Assembly (NCBI GenBank): GCA_009929485.1
Contig: SAAJ01000026.1
Location: 1 to 43,749, forward strand
From: Negativicutes bacterium
Lineage (GTDB): Bacteria > Bacillota > Negativicutes > Anaeromusales > Anaeromusaceae
Length of the DNA stretch: 43,749 bases
Reading direction: 5' to 3'
A program made the position numbers and the translations under genes. Numbering within the stretch: the stretch's first letter is position 1; each line of letters begins with the position of its first letter. The notes under the pieces are model-generated. The model searched no databases and had not been told where the DNA came from. It saw only the letters and a program-made list of their open reading frames with translations. Positions 21,210 to 29,983 of the stretch are shown piece after piece.

Positions 21210-23402
21210 TCAATGGGGTTCTGTATCGCGATGTTTGTTGGCGTACATTTGTTGGTCCGCTTGCTGGATCAGCTGTTGAGGATTTAAAGAGCCAGCTGCA
21301 TCGTAGGAGGAGCCGACCGATAGACCGAAATGGCCATAATTCCAACGATGGCTGACCTTTTTAGCTTCCTCAAGAAGGTTCTGGCACTTTTGAGAGATAA
21401 GTTCCTGGTTGACGTGAGGGAGCAGGATCAGAAACTCATCGCCGCCAAAGCGGATGATCACATCATCTTGGCGGAAGCAGCGACGCAGAATAGACGCCGC
21501 TTCCATAATGGCTAAATCGCCGGCGGCATGTCCTAAGGAGTCATTTGTTTTTTTCAAGCGATCCAGGTCGCAGAGAATGACTCCCAGAGAAAATGGGGCG
21601 GGAGCGCTTTTCATTTTTGCGAGCATATCTTCTAAATAAGCGCGATTGCCCAGACCTGTGAGAGCATCATGGAACCCCAGGTAGCGTAAGCGTTCTTCCT
21701 TAGCGAGCTGCGCGGAAACGTCGCGAGCTACAAAGAGAATGATGCAATGCTCTAGACTGCGCGAGGTAGAGCCGCTTCGCTCTAGGTATATCTGAGAGCC
21801 GTCTTTGTGTAAATATACTTTGGTCTCGCGGGGGATGGGGCCGTCATTAGGAATCGTAGTGTAAAAATGTTCCATTTCACTGGTAGGATGCACAGTAGTA
21901 TCAATGAAAGAGAGAATAGGCTTGCCGAGGATTTCCTGGCGAGTATAGCCAAGAAGCTGAGCAAACTGATCATTGGCGTCTATAATGATTTTGGTGTCCC
22001 GATCAACTTGGAAGACGGCGTCAGGCAGCAAGGCGAGCAGTTGTTCATAGCGACTTTGGCTTTCTTGCAGTTCGGATTCGGCTTGGCTGCGCTCTTGGGT
22101 TTCCTTGGCCAAAGAGGCGGCTAACGAGGTGCTGCGAATGCTTGCTGCGGCGAGGTCGGCCAAATGTTTAGCCGCTTGTATTTCTTCCGGAGAAAATTGC
22201 TGGCTAGAAGCAGAGGCGAAAAAGAGCAAGGCTCCTATGGTGCTCTCTTCCAGACGAAGTGGCACGGCTAGGGCTGCGCCTAACGCAGAAAGGGCGGGAT
22301 GTCGTTTGGGCCAAGTCGTGTAGTTTTCAATGTAAATGGCGTCTTGGCTTTGCAGAATCAATTGCGTCAAACCGCAGGCATCCGAAGCGGTTTGTCCTTC
22401 CAGAAACTGTAGCTTGCCGTGAGAAGCCATAAAGGTAGGCACAGAAAGTCCGGACTTTTTTTCGTCTAACACAAGCAGGCTGTCGGCGACGCCCATGAAC
22501 GCAGTCGCTTTGTCTAAAATAATATCCAAAAGTTCATGCGGTGCATAGGGCTTCAGAAGGCCCAACGCTACTTCGTGCAAATCCGCCAGCAAGCGGTTGC
22601 GCAAAAGCAGACGTTCTTCGGCAAGACGTTTTTCGTGGATATCTCGGAGCGTGCCGAGAATGTGCAAGGGCTGTCCGGTTTCGTTGCGAAAAACTAAGCC
22701 GCGGCTGCGAACCCAGCGCCAGGTCCCATCTTTGGCCAGCATGCGATAGTCGCAATGAAAATAAGGCCGTCTGTTTGTCAGGTGCTCTGCAAGCTGTTGA
22801 TAAAAACGGGAGTGGTCTGCTGGATGAATGTATTGCCGCATAGTATCTAAATCGATAGCTAATTCGCCAGGCGCGTAGCCGAGCAGCGTTTGGCTGCGGC
22901 GGGATAAGTAGCCTTGCTGGAGTTGTAGATCCCACTCCCAGAACCCGTCTTCGGAGGTAGTGGAAATAAGTTTCCATTGTTCTTCGCGGTGGGCAAGGCG
23001 TTCTTGCAGGCGGCGTTCTTCCGTGAGATTCAACAAAAATAAGCAAATCGAGTCGCTGCCTTCAGGACGTACGACAGAGGTTTGGAAAAAAGAAAGTTCT
23101 TGAGGCTGGAGTTCAAGGCGAAGCTCACAATGCAAGGGGATGCCTGGAGCTTGGAACGCGGCGGCGAGAATGTGCAGCAGCGGGCGGCGGTCTTGGGAAC
23201 ATACTAATTGCCAAAGGCGGCTGCGGCTTTGAAGGAGGCCATGGGCATGGAGCTGTTCCTGTAAATTGCGGTTAACCCAAAGTCGGTTTTTGGTTAGTAC
23301 GAGGGCATTGGCAGGCGTTGCGTGTAAGAGTTGACGGTATAAAAGAGGAATTTCGAAGGTTGAAGAATTTTTTGCGTTGGAATCATAGGACGAAAAGCTC
23401 AT
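21210..23402 (-). CDS. PAS-PAS-GAF-PAS-GGDEF sensor diguanylate cyclase
   Basis: A 730-residue cytoplasmic protein with no membrane helix. Domains in order: N-terminal PAS-like region (~20-135), PAS3-type with WEWDLQLQQGYLSRRSQTLLGY and GTWRWVRSRG plus PAC (~140-270), GAF (~275-425), coiled linker, PAS (VFQVDRDTKIIIDANDQFAQLLGY, ~445-560), GGDEF (~570-730) with DALTGLGNRAYLE, CDLDRLKKTNDSLGHAAGD and active site GGDEF at 653-657. AAGGAG precedes ATG 23402; an earlier in-frame ATG lacks it. Probably makes c-di-GMP in response to a small ligand or redox cue. Confidence 0.88.
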   Translation of the reverse strand: MSFSSYDSNAKNSSTFEIPLLYRQLLHATPANALVLTKNRLWVNRNLQEQLHAHGLLQSRSRLWQLVCSQDRRPLLHILAAAFQAPGIPLHCELRLELQPQELSFFQTSVVRPEGSDSICLFLLNLTEERRLQERLAHREEQWKLISTTSEDGFWEWDLQLQQGYLSRRSQTLLGYAPGELAIDLDTMRQYIHPADHSRFYQQLAEHLTNRRPYFHCDYRMLAKDGTWRWVRSRGLVFRNETGQPLHILGTLRDIHEKRLAEERLLLRNRLLADLHEVALGLLKPYAPHELLDIILDKATAFMGVADSLLVLDEKKSGLSVPTFMASHGKLQFLEGQTASDACGLTQLILQSQDAIYIENYTTWPKRHPALSALGAALAVPLRLEESTIGALLFFASASSQQFSPEEIQAAKHLADLAAASIRSTSLAASLAKETQERSQAESELQESQSRYEQLLALLPDAVFQVDRDTKIIIDANDQFAQLLGYTRQEILGKPILSFIDTTVHPTSEMEHFYTTIPNDGPIPRETKVYLHKDGSQIYLERSGSTSRSLEHCIILFVARDVSAQLAKEERLRYLGFHDALTGLGNRAYLEDMLAKMKSAPAPFSLGVILCDLDRLKKTNDSLGHAAGDLAIMEAASILRRCFRQDDVIIRFGGDEFLILLPHVNQELISQKCQNLLEEAKKVSHRWNYGHFGLSVGSSYDAAGSLNPQQLIQQADQQMYANKHRDTEPH

Positions 23403-23619
23403 AATAGTCTCCTTAGACCGCGAAAAACAGGACAAAATATATATATTTTATTCGGCTTTAAGGACTGGAATCCTGCTGGAAGTTGCTGCCTTTTTGTGAA
23501 AAATAGCAAGGACTTTGTGCAATTGCAATTTGGCATGTACATCCGTGAAAAATCATGGGAAAATATATAGCAAGATGTTCTTTGAGCATGGGTGTGATTG
23601 AAAGAGAGAATGGGGGGGC
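23403..23619. other. Divergent promoter region with AT palindrome
   Basis: Contains the perfect palindrome AAAATATATATATTTT (about 23435-23450) between the PAS-GGDEF gene (-) and the adenosyltransferase gene (+). Promoters must lie here but none is clear enough to place. No cobalamin riboswitch is visible. Confidence 0.4.
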
Positions 23620-24162
23620 ATGATGAAGGAACGGCAAGGTTTGGTGATGGTGCATACCGGCAATGGCAAAGGCAAGACGACGGCGGCGTTGGGACTGGCT
23701 TTTCGGGCTTGGGGCCAAGGACTGCGCATTTTGGTGCTGCAATTCATTAAAGGAAATTGGAAATACGGCGAGCTTAAGACGGCGGAAGCCTTAGCGCCGC
23801 GGCTGATTATCCGTCCTTTGGGAGAAGGATTTGTACAGCGGACGCAAGAGCAGCGCGAGGAAAAAGAAGCCCATCAAGCGGCTGCGGCGGAGGCGTTGAA
23901 GGAAGCGAATGACGCCCTGACGTCAGGGGAATGGGACATGGTTATTTTGGATGAGATCAATTACGCGGTTCACTTTGGCCTTGTCTCTGTGGAACAAGTG
24001 CTGGATTTGGTGGAAGCCAAACCTCCGACAGTGCATTTGGTTTTGACTGGCCGCAACGCCCGGGAGGAATTGATCGAAAAAGCCGACTTGGTAACGGAAA
24101 TGCGGGAAATTAAGCATCCCTATCAAAAAGGAATCAAAGCTCAGCAAGGCATTGAATTTTAG
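23620..24162 (+). CDS. cobA: Corrinoid adenosyltransferase (CobA/BtuR/CobO type)
   Basis: A 180-residue ATP-dependent enzyme that adds the 5'-deoxyadenosyl group to Co(I) corrinoids for adenosylcobalamin. Seen: VMVHTGNGKGKTTAALGLAF with P-loop GNGKGKTT at 14-21, FIKGNWKYGE, the Walker B segment WDMVILDEINYAV, and LVLTGRNA near the end with TEMREIKHPYQKGI. Length is typical. A run of seven G (23612-23618) serves as ribosome-binding site; ATG 23620 or the next codon are both possible. No other cobalamin gene is adjacent. Confidence 0.94.
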   Translation: MMKERQGLVMVHTGNGKGKTTAALGLAFRAWGQGLRILVLQFIKGNWKYGELKTAEALAPRLIIRPLGEGFVQRTQEQREEKEAHQAAAAEALKEANDALTSGEWDMVILDEINYAVHFGLVSVEQVLDLVEAKPPTVHLVLTGRNAREELIEKADLVTEMREIKHPYQKGIKAQQGIEF

Positions 24163-24194
24163 AAAGAGACCAGGGGATAAACACAGAAAATGAT

Positions 24195-24475
24195 ATTTTA
24201 AACAAGAGTACGACGGCGCCGGACGCGCCTAGGGTCGGTTGTGACATGGATGGCGTAGCAACCGACGTCCACTGTTTAATCGGAGGGAACAACCGAGGGC
24301 TACGGAGATATGAATATATGAAAAATGACCGTCTAAGTAGCCATTTTGACTGCTTAGACGGTCATTTTATAGAGTGAACTGGGAATTTGCTCGTACCCTC
24401 CCTCTACTCACTCTACTCCTGTTAAATAAAAATCCCTCAGTCGTACCCTCACGTGACTCCGGTTCTCCTGTTCAA
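24195..24475. repeat. Intergenic repeat element, copies F5 (partial), R6 (A'), R7 (B')
   Basis: Convergent junction of cobA and the FtsA-like gene. A broken forward copy starts at 24197 (TTAAACAAGAGTACGA) and its GAGGGCTACGG end is ~85 bp later, as if split by an inserted CGGTTG-bearing inverted repeat (24234-24288). After the terminator come R6 24391-24427 (TCGTACCCTCCCTCTACTCA ... CTCCTGTTAAA) and R7 24441-24475 (TCGTACCCTCACGTGACTCC ... CTCCTGTTCAA). Confidence 0.8.
24321..24368. terminator. Bidirectional terminator between cobA and the FtsA-like gene
   Basis: AAAATGACCGTCTAAG pairs perfectly with CTTAGACGGTCATTTT; a TAG/CTG step and a short loop lie in the centre. Confidence 0.9.
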
Positions 24476-24488
24476 TCCTGTTTCACAC

Positions 24489-26639
24489 TTACAGCTTGCT
24501 TGTAGGCAGCGGCTCGCTTTCAATGCGGATGGCATCGCCGTTTTTGACAGGCGTAGTGAGCTCCGCTTCGCAGTTGTTGCACAAAATGTTGATTTTCCCC
24601 AACGGCAGCTTCATGGCGTCAAATTCCGCCGCTAAGAGGACGTCGCTGATGATGGGGGTGAGCGCTTCAGTCAGCTGGAATTCAATATGGCTGCCGTCGG
24701 GAGCGTCTTCGCCCGGTTGAGCCGCACGGCCGTCCACATGAAGACGCAGGCGGCAGGTGGGAACCTTGCAGGCAGCGCCGTTAAACTGCACTTGGATGTG
24801 AGTAGAAGTATCGCGAAGCCCCAGGACGTCCTCCAGCTTAGGCGTCTGTTTGGCGACTATACGGATAACGGCGCCGTCGGATACTTGGGTCTCCAACGTG
24901 GCTGCGTCTGGACCGACGAAAAATTCCGGCCAGACCGTGTAGGTGCGTTCCTGGCCGTTGATGAAATAGCGAAAATGGAAGTCGTTTTCTTCATGACCGG
25001 CTTGTTTTAGTACCTGACGCAGGGTGGGCGGGAACGAATAGGCGACGACATCCCGGTCTTTGAGCACGGTCTGTACGGAAGCCGGTTCTTGATTGATGGT
25101 GACAACCGGTTGGAAAATATGGCTCCGTCCGTTGATGCTGCAGGATAACTCGGAGGGCAAATCAGCCAAGTCCGCCAGCGTGACCTGCGGTGTGGAGCCG
25201 ATGGCGCCGGCAATGGCTGTCAAAGTATCTTCGTCATGCAGCAAATCCGAAACGGTGGCCGGTTGTCCGTTGAGCGCCAAGGTTCCCGGAGCGCCGGCGC
25301 TGCCGGGAAGAAAATGCTTTTGACCGTTGGCGGTAACCGTGATGCCCAGCCCTGGACGGCCTTTGAGGGCGCGGATATCGAAGCCGGCTACAAGCAAAGC
25401 GTCGGCGACGGTCAGCTGTCCCAGGTTGAAAAGGCGCAGAGGCCGATCGTTTAAAGTTACATGTACGAAATGCAGCAAATTGCCGGAAGCCAGCTTGAGA
25501 ATGCCCAAGGGGGTAATCGCATCCGGCGCATGCAGCGCTTCGGGAATGTCCATGATTTCCTGGACCATGTCGGGCCGCCGAATGGCGACGCGGGCTGGCG
25601 GCATGTTCAGGGCTTGCGCCAGCGCTTGCGGCAGTTGAGGGGTCAGCGAGCCGCCGCCTACGAGCAGTACGGCTTGCGGCGGTTCAGCATTCAGTTCTAA
25701 TATTTGAGCGGCAATATCGTTAGCCAGCTGGGTGACCTGCGGCAAAATAGCCTCGGTGATTTGGGCGGACGGCAGTACCTGTTCTAAGCCCAAAATATCC
25801 TGGAAACGAACTTCTTTTTGTTCGTTTAAGGAACGCTTGACTTCTTCAGCGACATTGAAATCAAGCAAGTATTGTTGGGAGATGGCTTCGGTGATTTCAT
25901 CTCCTGCCGAAGGAACCATGCCATAACCGATAACTGTGCCGTCTCGGGTGATGGCAACGTCCGAGGTACCGGCGCCGACATCGACAAGGGTAAGATTAAG
26001 ATGGCGCATGGTAGGCGGAATCAAAACATTGATGGCGGCGATAGGCTCCAGCGTAAGAGTAGCAATTTCCATGCCCGCCTGCTGTACGGCGGTCTGCAGC
26101 GAATCGATAACTTGGCGAGGCAGGAAGGTGGCGATAAGCTCTACGCGGGCGTTCTTGCCGGTTTGTCCGACCAAAGAAGACAGCTGGGTGTCGTCCAAAC
26201 TGTAATGCAGGACGCTGTAACCGACGCAATAGTAGTCCGTGGGATCTTTGACGGTTTTTGAGGTGGATAATTGCTGCTGCGCCGTTTGGATGGCGGCGAG
26301 TTCCAAGGTCCGCACGTCATCTGTGCTGAGCGGGCCTTTAAGATTGGTCTCAATTTCGGCTTCCGAGCGGATGGTGCACAAAGCGCGTCCGGCAGCTGCG
26401 ATGGACACTTGCGTCAACGTGCCGTAGCTTTCTTCCAGACGTTCTTTGACGGAAGCCAAAATGCGGCTTACTTCCTGCACGTCATGGATTTGACCGTCCA
26501 TCATGGAACGTGTGTGATGTTCCTGGCGTTCATACCCCAAAATGCGTGTGTGGAGGCCTTCACGTTCGCCTACCAGACCGACGACGCTGCGTGTGCCGAT
26601 GTCTAGAGCGAAAAGTCTGGGCCGTTCCTTATTTTCCAT
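24489..26639 (-). CDS. FtsA/actin-fold cell division-type ATPase with long C-terminal extension
   Basis: A 716-residue protein. N-terminal actin/Hsp70-fold part (~1-380): phosphate-1 motif FALDIGTRSVVGLVG at 10-24, SHS2-like insertion with IRSEAEIETN, phosphate-2 motif LTLVDVGAGTSDVAI near 220, adenosine motif AVLLVGGGSLTPQLP near 325. The C-terminal ~330 residues hold repeated beta-rich modules (VTANGQKHFLPG, CSINGRSHIFQP, FINGQERTYTVWP) each built on an NGxxxxF/Y turn. FtsA itself is ~420 residues and ends in a membrane amphipathic helix, which I do not see. Inferred: a paralogue related to FtsA or PilM with added binding modules. GGAGGA precedes the ATG. Confidence 0.75.
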   Translation of the reverse strand: MENKERPRLFALDIGTRSVVGLVGEREGLHTRILGYERQEHHTRSMMDGQIHDVQEVSRILASVKERLEESYGTLTQVSIAAAGRALCTIRSEAEIETNLKGPLSTDDVRTLELAAIQTAQQQLSTSKTVKDPTDYYCVGYSVLHYSLDDTQLSSLVGQTGKNARVELIATFLPRQVIDSLQTAVQQAGMEIATLTLEPIAAINVLIPPTMRHLNLTLVDVGAGTSDVAITRDGTVIGYGMVPSAGDEITEAISQQYLLDFNVAEEVKRSLNEQKEVRFQDILGLEQVLPSAQITEAILPQVTQLANDIAAQILELNAEPPQAVLLVGGGSLTPQLPQALAQALNMPPARVAIRRPDMVQEIMDIPEALHAPDAITPLGILKLASGNLLHFVHVTLNDRPLRLFNLGQLTVADALLVAGFDIRALKGRPGLGITVTANGQKHFLPGSAGAPGTLALNGQPATVSDLLHDEDTLTAIAGAIGSTPQVTLADLADLPSELSCSINGRSHIFQPVVTINQEPASVQTVLKDRDVVAYSFPPTLRQVLKQAGHEENDFHFRYFINGQERTYTVWPEFFVGPDAATLETQVSDGAVIRIVAKQTPKLEDVLGLRDTSTHIQVQFNGAACKVPTCRLRLHVDGRAAQPGEDAPDGSHIEFQLTEALTPIISDVLLAAEFDAMKLPLGKINILCNNCEAELTTPVKNGDAIRIESEPLPTSKL

Positions 26640-26917
26640 GAAACCATCCTCCGCTTTTTGTTATAGGCTGCTGCGCTGCAAGGCGACAGGCCAGTGCTCC
26701 CATGAATTGGGAGATGTTTTTCCAGTGTGATTTTGTTACAATAATAAAAGGAAGATCTTGCGCGGTCACGCTAAAATAAGGCAGCGTTGCGGCAAGACTG
26801 TCTTTCTATCAGTATACGCGAGGTTGCGCGGCTTTTCCAGTTGTTTTCAGAAAAGAATGCAAGGTAGCCGGAAGCGCCGGGCTATAGGATTGTAGGAGCT
26901 GAAAGGACGTTGCAGAT
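26640..26917. other. Divergent intergenic region, FtsA-like gene and degV
   Basis: Holds promoters for both directions, with a plausible -10 TACAAT near 26737 on the plus strand but no good -35. The AAAGGA site before degV lies at its end. I see no RNA gene. Confidence 0.35.
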
Positions 26918-27793
26918 ATGGGTAATACACAGCTACAAGTGGTAATTGACAGTACGGCGATGGTCGATAAGGAATGGTTGGGGCAGCATGAAAATTTGCA
27001 TGTGGTACCCTTGTCAGTGCGAATCGGAGAGCAGGAGTGGCTGGATACAGATATAAGCGGCGCGGAGTTGTTCCAAAGAGCCAGTGCGGCGAAGGAAATG
27101 CCGAAGACGTCGCAGCCGGCGCAGGGGCAGTTTATCCAATTGTTTCAAGAATTGACCGCCCAAGGGCAGGAAGTGGTTTGTATTCTTTTGTCCGGAGGCT
27201 TGAGCGGTACCGCCAGTACGGCGCGCATGGCCGCAGCCCAGGTGGACCCCAGACTCATTAGGGTCATTGATTCCGGCACGACGGCTCTTGGCTTGGTGCA
27301 GATGGCTAAAGCCGCGTTAGAAGCGGCAGAGGCGGGGAAAAGCTTGGCCGATGTGGTGCGTCTCTTGGACGCCATGGTGCGGCGCACGCATACCGTGTTT
27401 ATTCCAGGAACGTTGGAATACTTACATAAAGGAGGCCGGATTGGCGGTGCGGCCAGGTTGTTCGGCGGTATTTTGCAGCTGCGGCCTCTTTTATATCTCC
27501 AAAACGGCAAAGTACAGGTTTTAGACAAGGTGCGTACGCAAAAACGGGCCCTCGAGCGGGCCATGCAGGACATTCGGATTTTAAAGCGGCCGGCTTATGT
27601 TGGCGTGGGTCATGTGGATAATCAGGAATTGGCGGTTCAGACGGCGGCGCAGGTGAAAGAGGCCCAGCCGGAAGCGCAAGTGGAAGTGTTTTTAATCAGT
27701 CCGGTCATTGGCGCGCATACCGGACCAGGGCTGATTGGCTTTATTTATCAAGAGAACTTGGAGGAGGCGCCAGCGCATGACGGGACGAATTAG
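26918..27793 (+). CDS. DegV family fatty-acid-binding protein (FakB-like)
   Basis: A 291-residue DegV-fold protein. Members bind a fatty acid and present it to the kinase FakA. Seen: N-terminal VVIDSTAMVDKEWL, PKTSQPAQGQF near 65-75, LSGGLSGTASTARMAA for the fatty-acid carboxylate site, VIDSGTTALGLVQM, and LEYLHKGGRIGGAARLFGGILQLRPLL, all standard for the family. The end overlaps the FakA-like gene by 17 bp, so both are translationally coupled, which supports a FakB-FakA pair. Confidence 0.92.
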   Translation: MGNTQLQVVIDSTAMVDKEWLGQHENLHVVPLSVRIGEQEWLDTDISGAELFQRASAAKEMPKTSQPAQGQFIQLFQELTAQGQEVVCILLSGGLSGTASTARMAAAQVDPRLIRVIDSGTTALGLVQMAKAALEAAEAGKSLADVVRLLDAMVRRTHTVFIPGTLEYLHKGGRIGGAARLFGGILQLRPLLYLQNGKVQVLDKVRTQKRALERAMQDIRILKRPAYVGVGHVDNQELAVQTAAQVKEAQPEAQVEVFLISPVIGAHTGPGLIGFIYQENLEEAPAHDGTN

Positions 27794-29378
27794 CGGAGCT
27801 GATTTTCGGCGCATGATTCTGGGCGCCTATGACGCTTTTTTGCGCAACTACGAAGAAATTAACAATTTGAATGTATTTCCGGTGCCGGACGGCGATACGG
27901 GAACGAATATGCTGCTGACGCTAGGGGCGGCGTCTAGAGGGCTTCAAGAAGCTGCGGACGGCGGTATTGGCACGTTGGCCAAACGGACGGCGGACAGTGC
28001 GATCATGGGCGCCAGAGGCAATTCCGGCGTTATCTTGGCGCAATTGTTTCGCGGCATCGCCCGCGGCTTGGCGGGGAAAGAAGAAGCTTCCTCTTGTGAA
28101 ATCGGCAAGGCCTTTCAATACGGGGTTTTGTATGCCTATCGGGCAGTAGCGCAGCCTGTGGAAGGCACGATTTTGACGGTGGCCAAAGGCGTGGCGCGCG
28201 GCGCTAGGCGTGCGGTGAGAGAAGAGCGGTCTTTTAGCGAAGTGTTGGCGGCGGCGCTGCAGGTGGGGGAAGAGGAATTGGCTAAAACGCCGTTGCTCTT
28301 GAAAGCCTTGCGGGATGCCGGCGTTGTTGACGCCGGCGGCAAGGGACTGCTGGTTTTTCTGCAGGGCTGCGCCGAAGGCTTGCGCGGCGAAGTGACGGCG
28401 CCGGAAGGAAGTTCTTTCTTGCGCTTGACCCCTAAACCGTCCCTGAGCGGGGAGACGGCAAATCTAGCGCATCCGTATTGTACGGAGTTTTTAGTCAAGA
28501 AGAGCCGCGTCAGCGGCGGGGAAGCGCGTCAGGCTCTGCAAAACTTAGGCGAATCCCTGATCTTGGCGGAAGGGGACGAGCTCCTCAAGGTGCATATTCA
28601 TACGGCGCATCCGGGACAGGTTTTGGAAATGGCACTGACCTGGGGCTCGTTGCATGACATCAAAATTGACAATATGGCGGACCAGCATCAAGAACGCCTG
28701 CATACGGCGGCGCGGCCGCAAGTGCCGCTGGCGGTGCTTGCGGTATCGCCGGGCGAAGGGTTGAGCGCCATGCTGCGTCAGCTGGGAGCTTCCGCCATTG
28801 TTAGCGGCGGGCAGACGATGAATCCCCCGGTGGAAGAATTTATCGCCGCCATTCACAGCGGCGATGCAGAGCGCTACATTATTCTGCCGAACAACAAGAA
28901 TATTGTGCTGGCGGCCAAGCAAGTGAAAAAATTGTTGGGCGACCGTGTGGAAGTGGTGCCGACAATTGACGTGCAGCAAGGGCTGGCGGCGCTGTTGGCT
29001 TTTCAGTCGGAGGCTTCGTTAGAAGACAATGTGGGCTGGATGGAAGCGCGGCGGCAAGAAGTTATTTCCGGCAGCGTGACTAAAGCCGTGCGGGATAGCG
29101 TGGTGGACGGTCAGCCGGTTAAGGCCGGTCATTTTCTGGGGATCAAAGCAGGAAAAGTGGCGGCCCAAGGGGAATGTATCGCAAAGGTGCTTTTGACGTT
29201 GTTGCAGCAGCTGGTATCCAAGTCGGCTGAGGTGGCGACCTTGTATTACGGCAGTGAGCTGACGGTCAGCGAGGCGGAGAAATTAGCGGCGCAAGTGCGC
29301 GAAGCCTTCCCGGAGCTGACGGTAGAATTATATGACGGAGGCCAGCCCTTGTATCCGTTGCTGGTTAGTGTGGAATAA
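27777..29378 (+). CDS. fakA: DAK2-domain fatty acid kinase (FakA-like)
   Basis: A 533-residue kinase. N-terminal DAK2 ATP-binding domain with NNLNVFPVPDGDTGTNM near 25-41 (the Asp cluster that holds Mg-ATP), GARGNSGVILAQLFRG, and DAGVVDAGGKGLLVF; middle domain with YCTEFLVKK; C-terminal DegV-like fold ending TLYYGSELTVSEAE and ELYDGGQPLYPLLVSVE. Phosphorylates fatty acids bound to FakB, feeding phospholipid synthesis. GGAGG precedes ATG 27777 inside degV. Order FakB-FakA-cyclodeaminase-LysE suggests one transcript. Confidence 0.9.
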   Translation: MTGRISGADFRRMILGAYDAFLRNYEEINNLNVFPVPDGDTGTNMLLTLGAASRGLQEAADGGIGTLAKRTADSAIMGARGNSGVILAQLFRGIARGLAGKEEASSCEIGKAFQYGVLYAYRAVAQPVEGTILTVAKGVARGARRAVREERSFSEVLAAALQVGEEELAKTPLLLKALRDAGVVDAGGKGLLVFLQGCAEGLRGEVTAPEGSSFLRLTPKPSLSGETANLAHPYCTEFLVKKSRVSGGEARQALQNLGESLILAEGDELLKVHIHTAHPGQVLEMALTWGSLHDIKIDNMADQHQERLHTAARPQVPLAVLAVSPGEGLSAMLRQLGASAIVSGGQTMNPPVEEFIAAIHSGDAERYIILPNNKNIVLAAKQVKKLLGDRVEVVPTIDVQQGLAALLAFQSEASLEDNVGWMEARRQEVISGSVTKAVRDSVVDGQPVKAGHFLGIKAGKVAAQGECIAKVLLTLLQQLVSKSAEVATLYYGSELTVSEAEKLAAQVREAFPELTVELYDGGQPLYPLLVSVE

Positions 29379-29379
29379 A

Positions 29380-29922
29380 ATGAGCGATACACAAAACCGA
29401 GATTGGAGCCATGATTTGGCCTGGTCAGGCCCGCCGCCAGGCGGCGGCAGCGCTGCCGCCGCGGGGGCGGCCTTGGCGTTAGGGATTTTGATCATGCTGT
29501 CCCGTGCGGCTGCGGCAAAGACCGAGCAACTAGAAGCGTGGCGCAAGCAGGCGCAGGCAGTAGCGACAGCGGATGAAGCCGTACTGCGGCGTATTTTGCA
29601 GGTGTTTTCCAGCGGCGATGTCTTGGGACAAGCGGAAATTTGGGGGGCTGTGCAACCGTTGTTGCAGCTTCTGGATATAGCAGCGCAGGCGTTGGAGGCG
29701 GCAAGCCAGCTGAAGCCGCAGCTGGCGGCGCATATGCAGTGCGATTTGGAAGTAGCCATTTGGCAATTGGCGGCAGCTTTGCGCGGCGGCGCTGCGATTA
29801 TTGCTTTGAATTTGTCTTTGCTTTCCGATGCCGAAGAAAGAGATGCTTTGCAGCAAAAAGTAGATGTTGCCCTAGGCCGGGGTGAAGAGGCCTTGCAAGA
29901 ATTGCAGCAAAAGCCGGACTAA
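29380..29922 (+). CDS. Cyclodeaminase/cyclohydrolase family protein (FTCD_C)
   Basis: A 180-residue helical protein related to formimidoyltetrahydrofolate cyclodeaminase. Seen: PPPGGGSAAAAGAALALGIL at about 18-37, matching the family's PGGGS start of helix 1, then a long helical bundle. The family acts on folate one-carbon units, but this protein is slightly short. It begins 2 bp after the fakA stop with no good ribosome-binding site, so it is likely coupled to fakA translation. Why a folate-type enzyme sits with fatty acid kinase is unclear. Confidence 0.75.
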   Translation: MSDTQNRDWSHDLAWSGPPPGGGSAAAAGAALALGILIMLSRAAAAKTEQLEAWRKQAQAVATADEAVLRRILQVFSSGDVLGQAEIWGAVQPLLQLLDIAAQALEAASQLKPQLAAHMQCDLEVAIWQLAAALRGGAAIIALNLSLLSDAEERDALQQKVDVALGRGEEALQELQQKPD

Positions 29923-29983
29923 GCGCTTAGAGGCGAAACGGAAGAAATGGATTTGAAACTTGCGGGAGGGGGATGCCGGAAAC

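Noticed and set aside
23403..23619. Cobalamin riboswitch before the adenosyltransferase gene
   Set aside because: No B12-box-like sequence or extended leader is present; the region is short and AT-rich.
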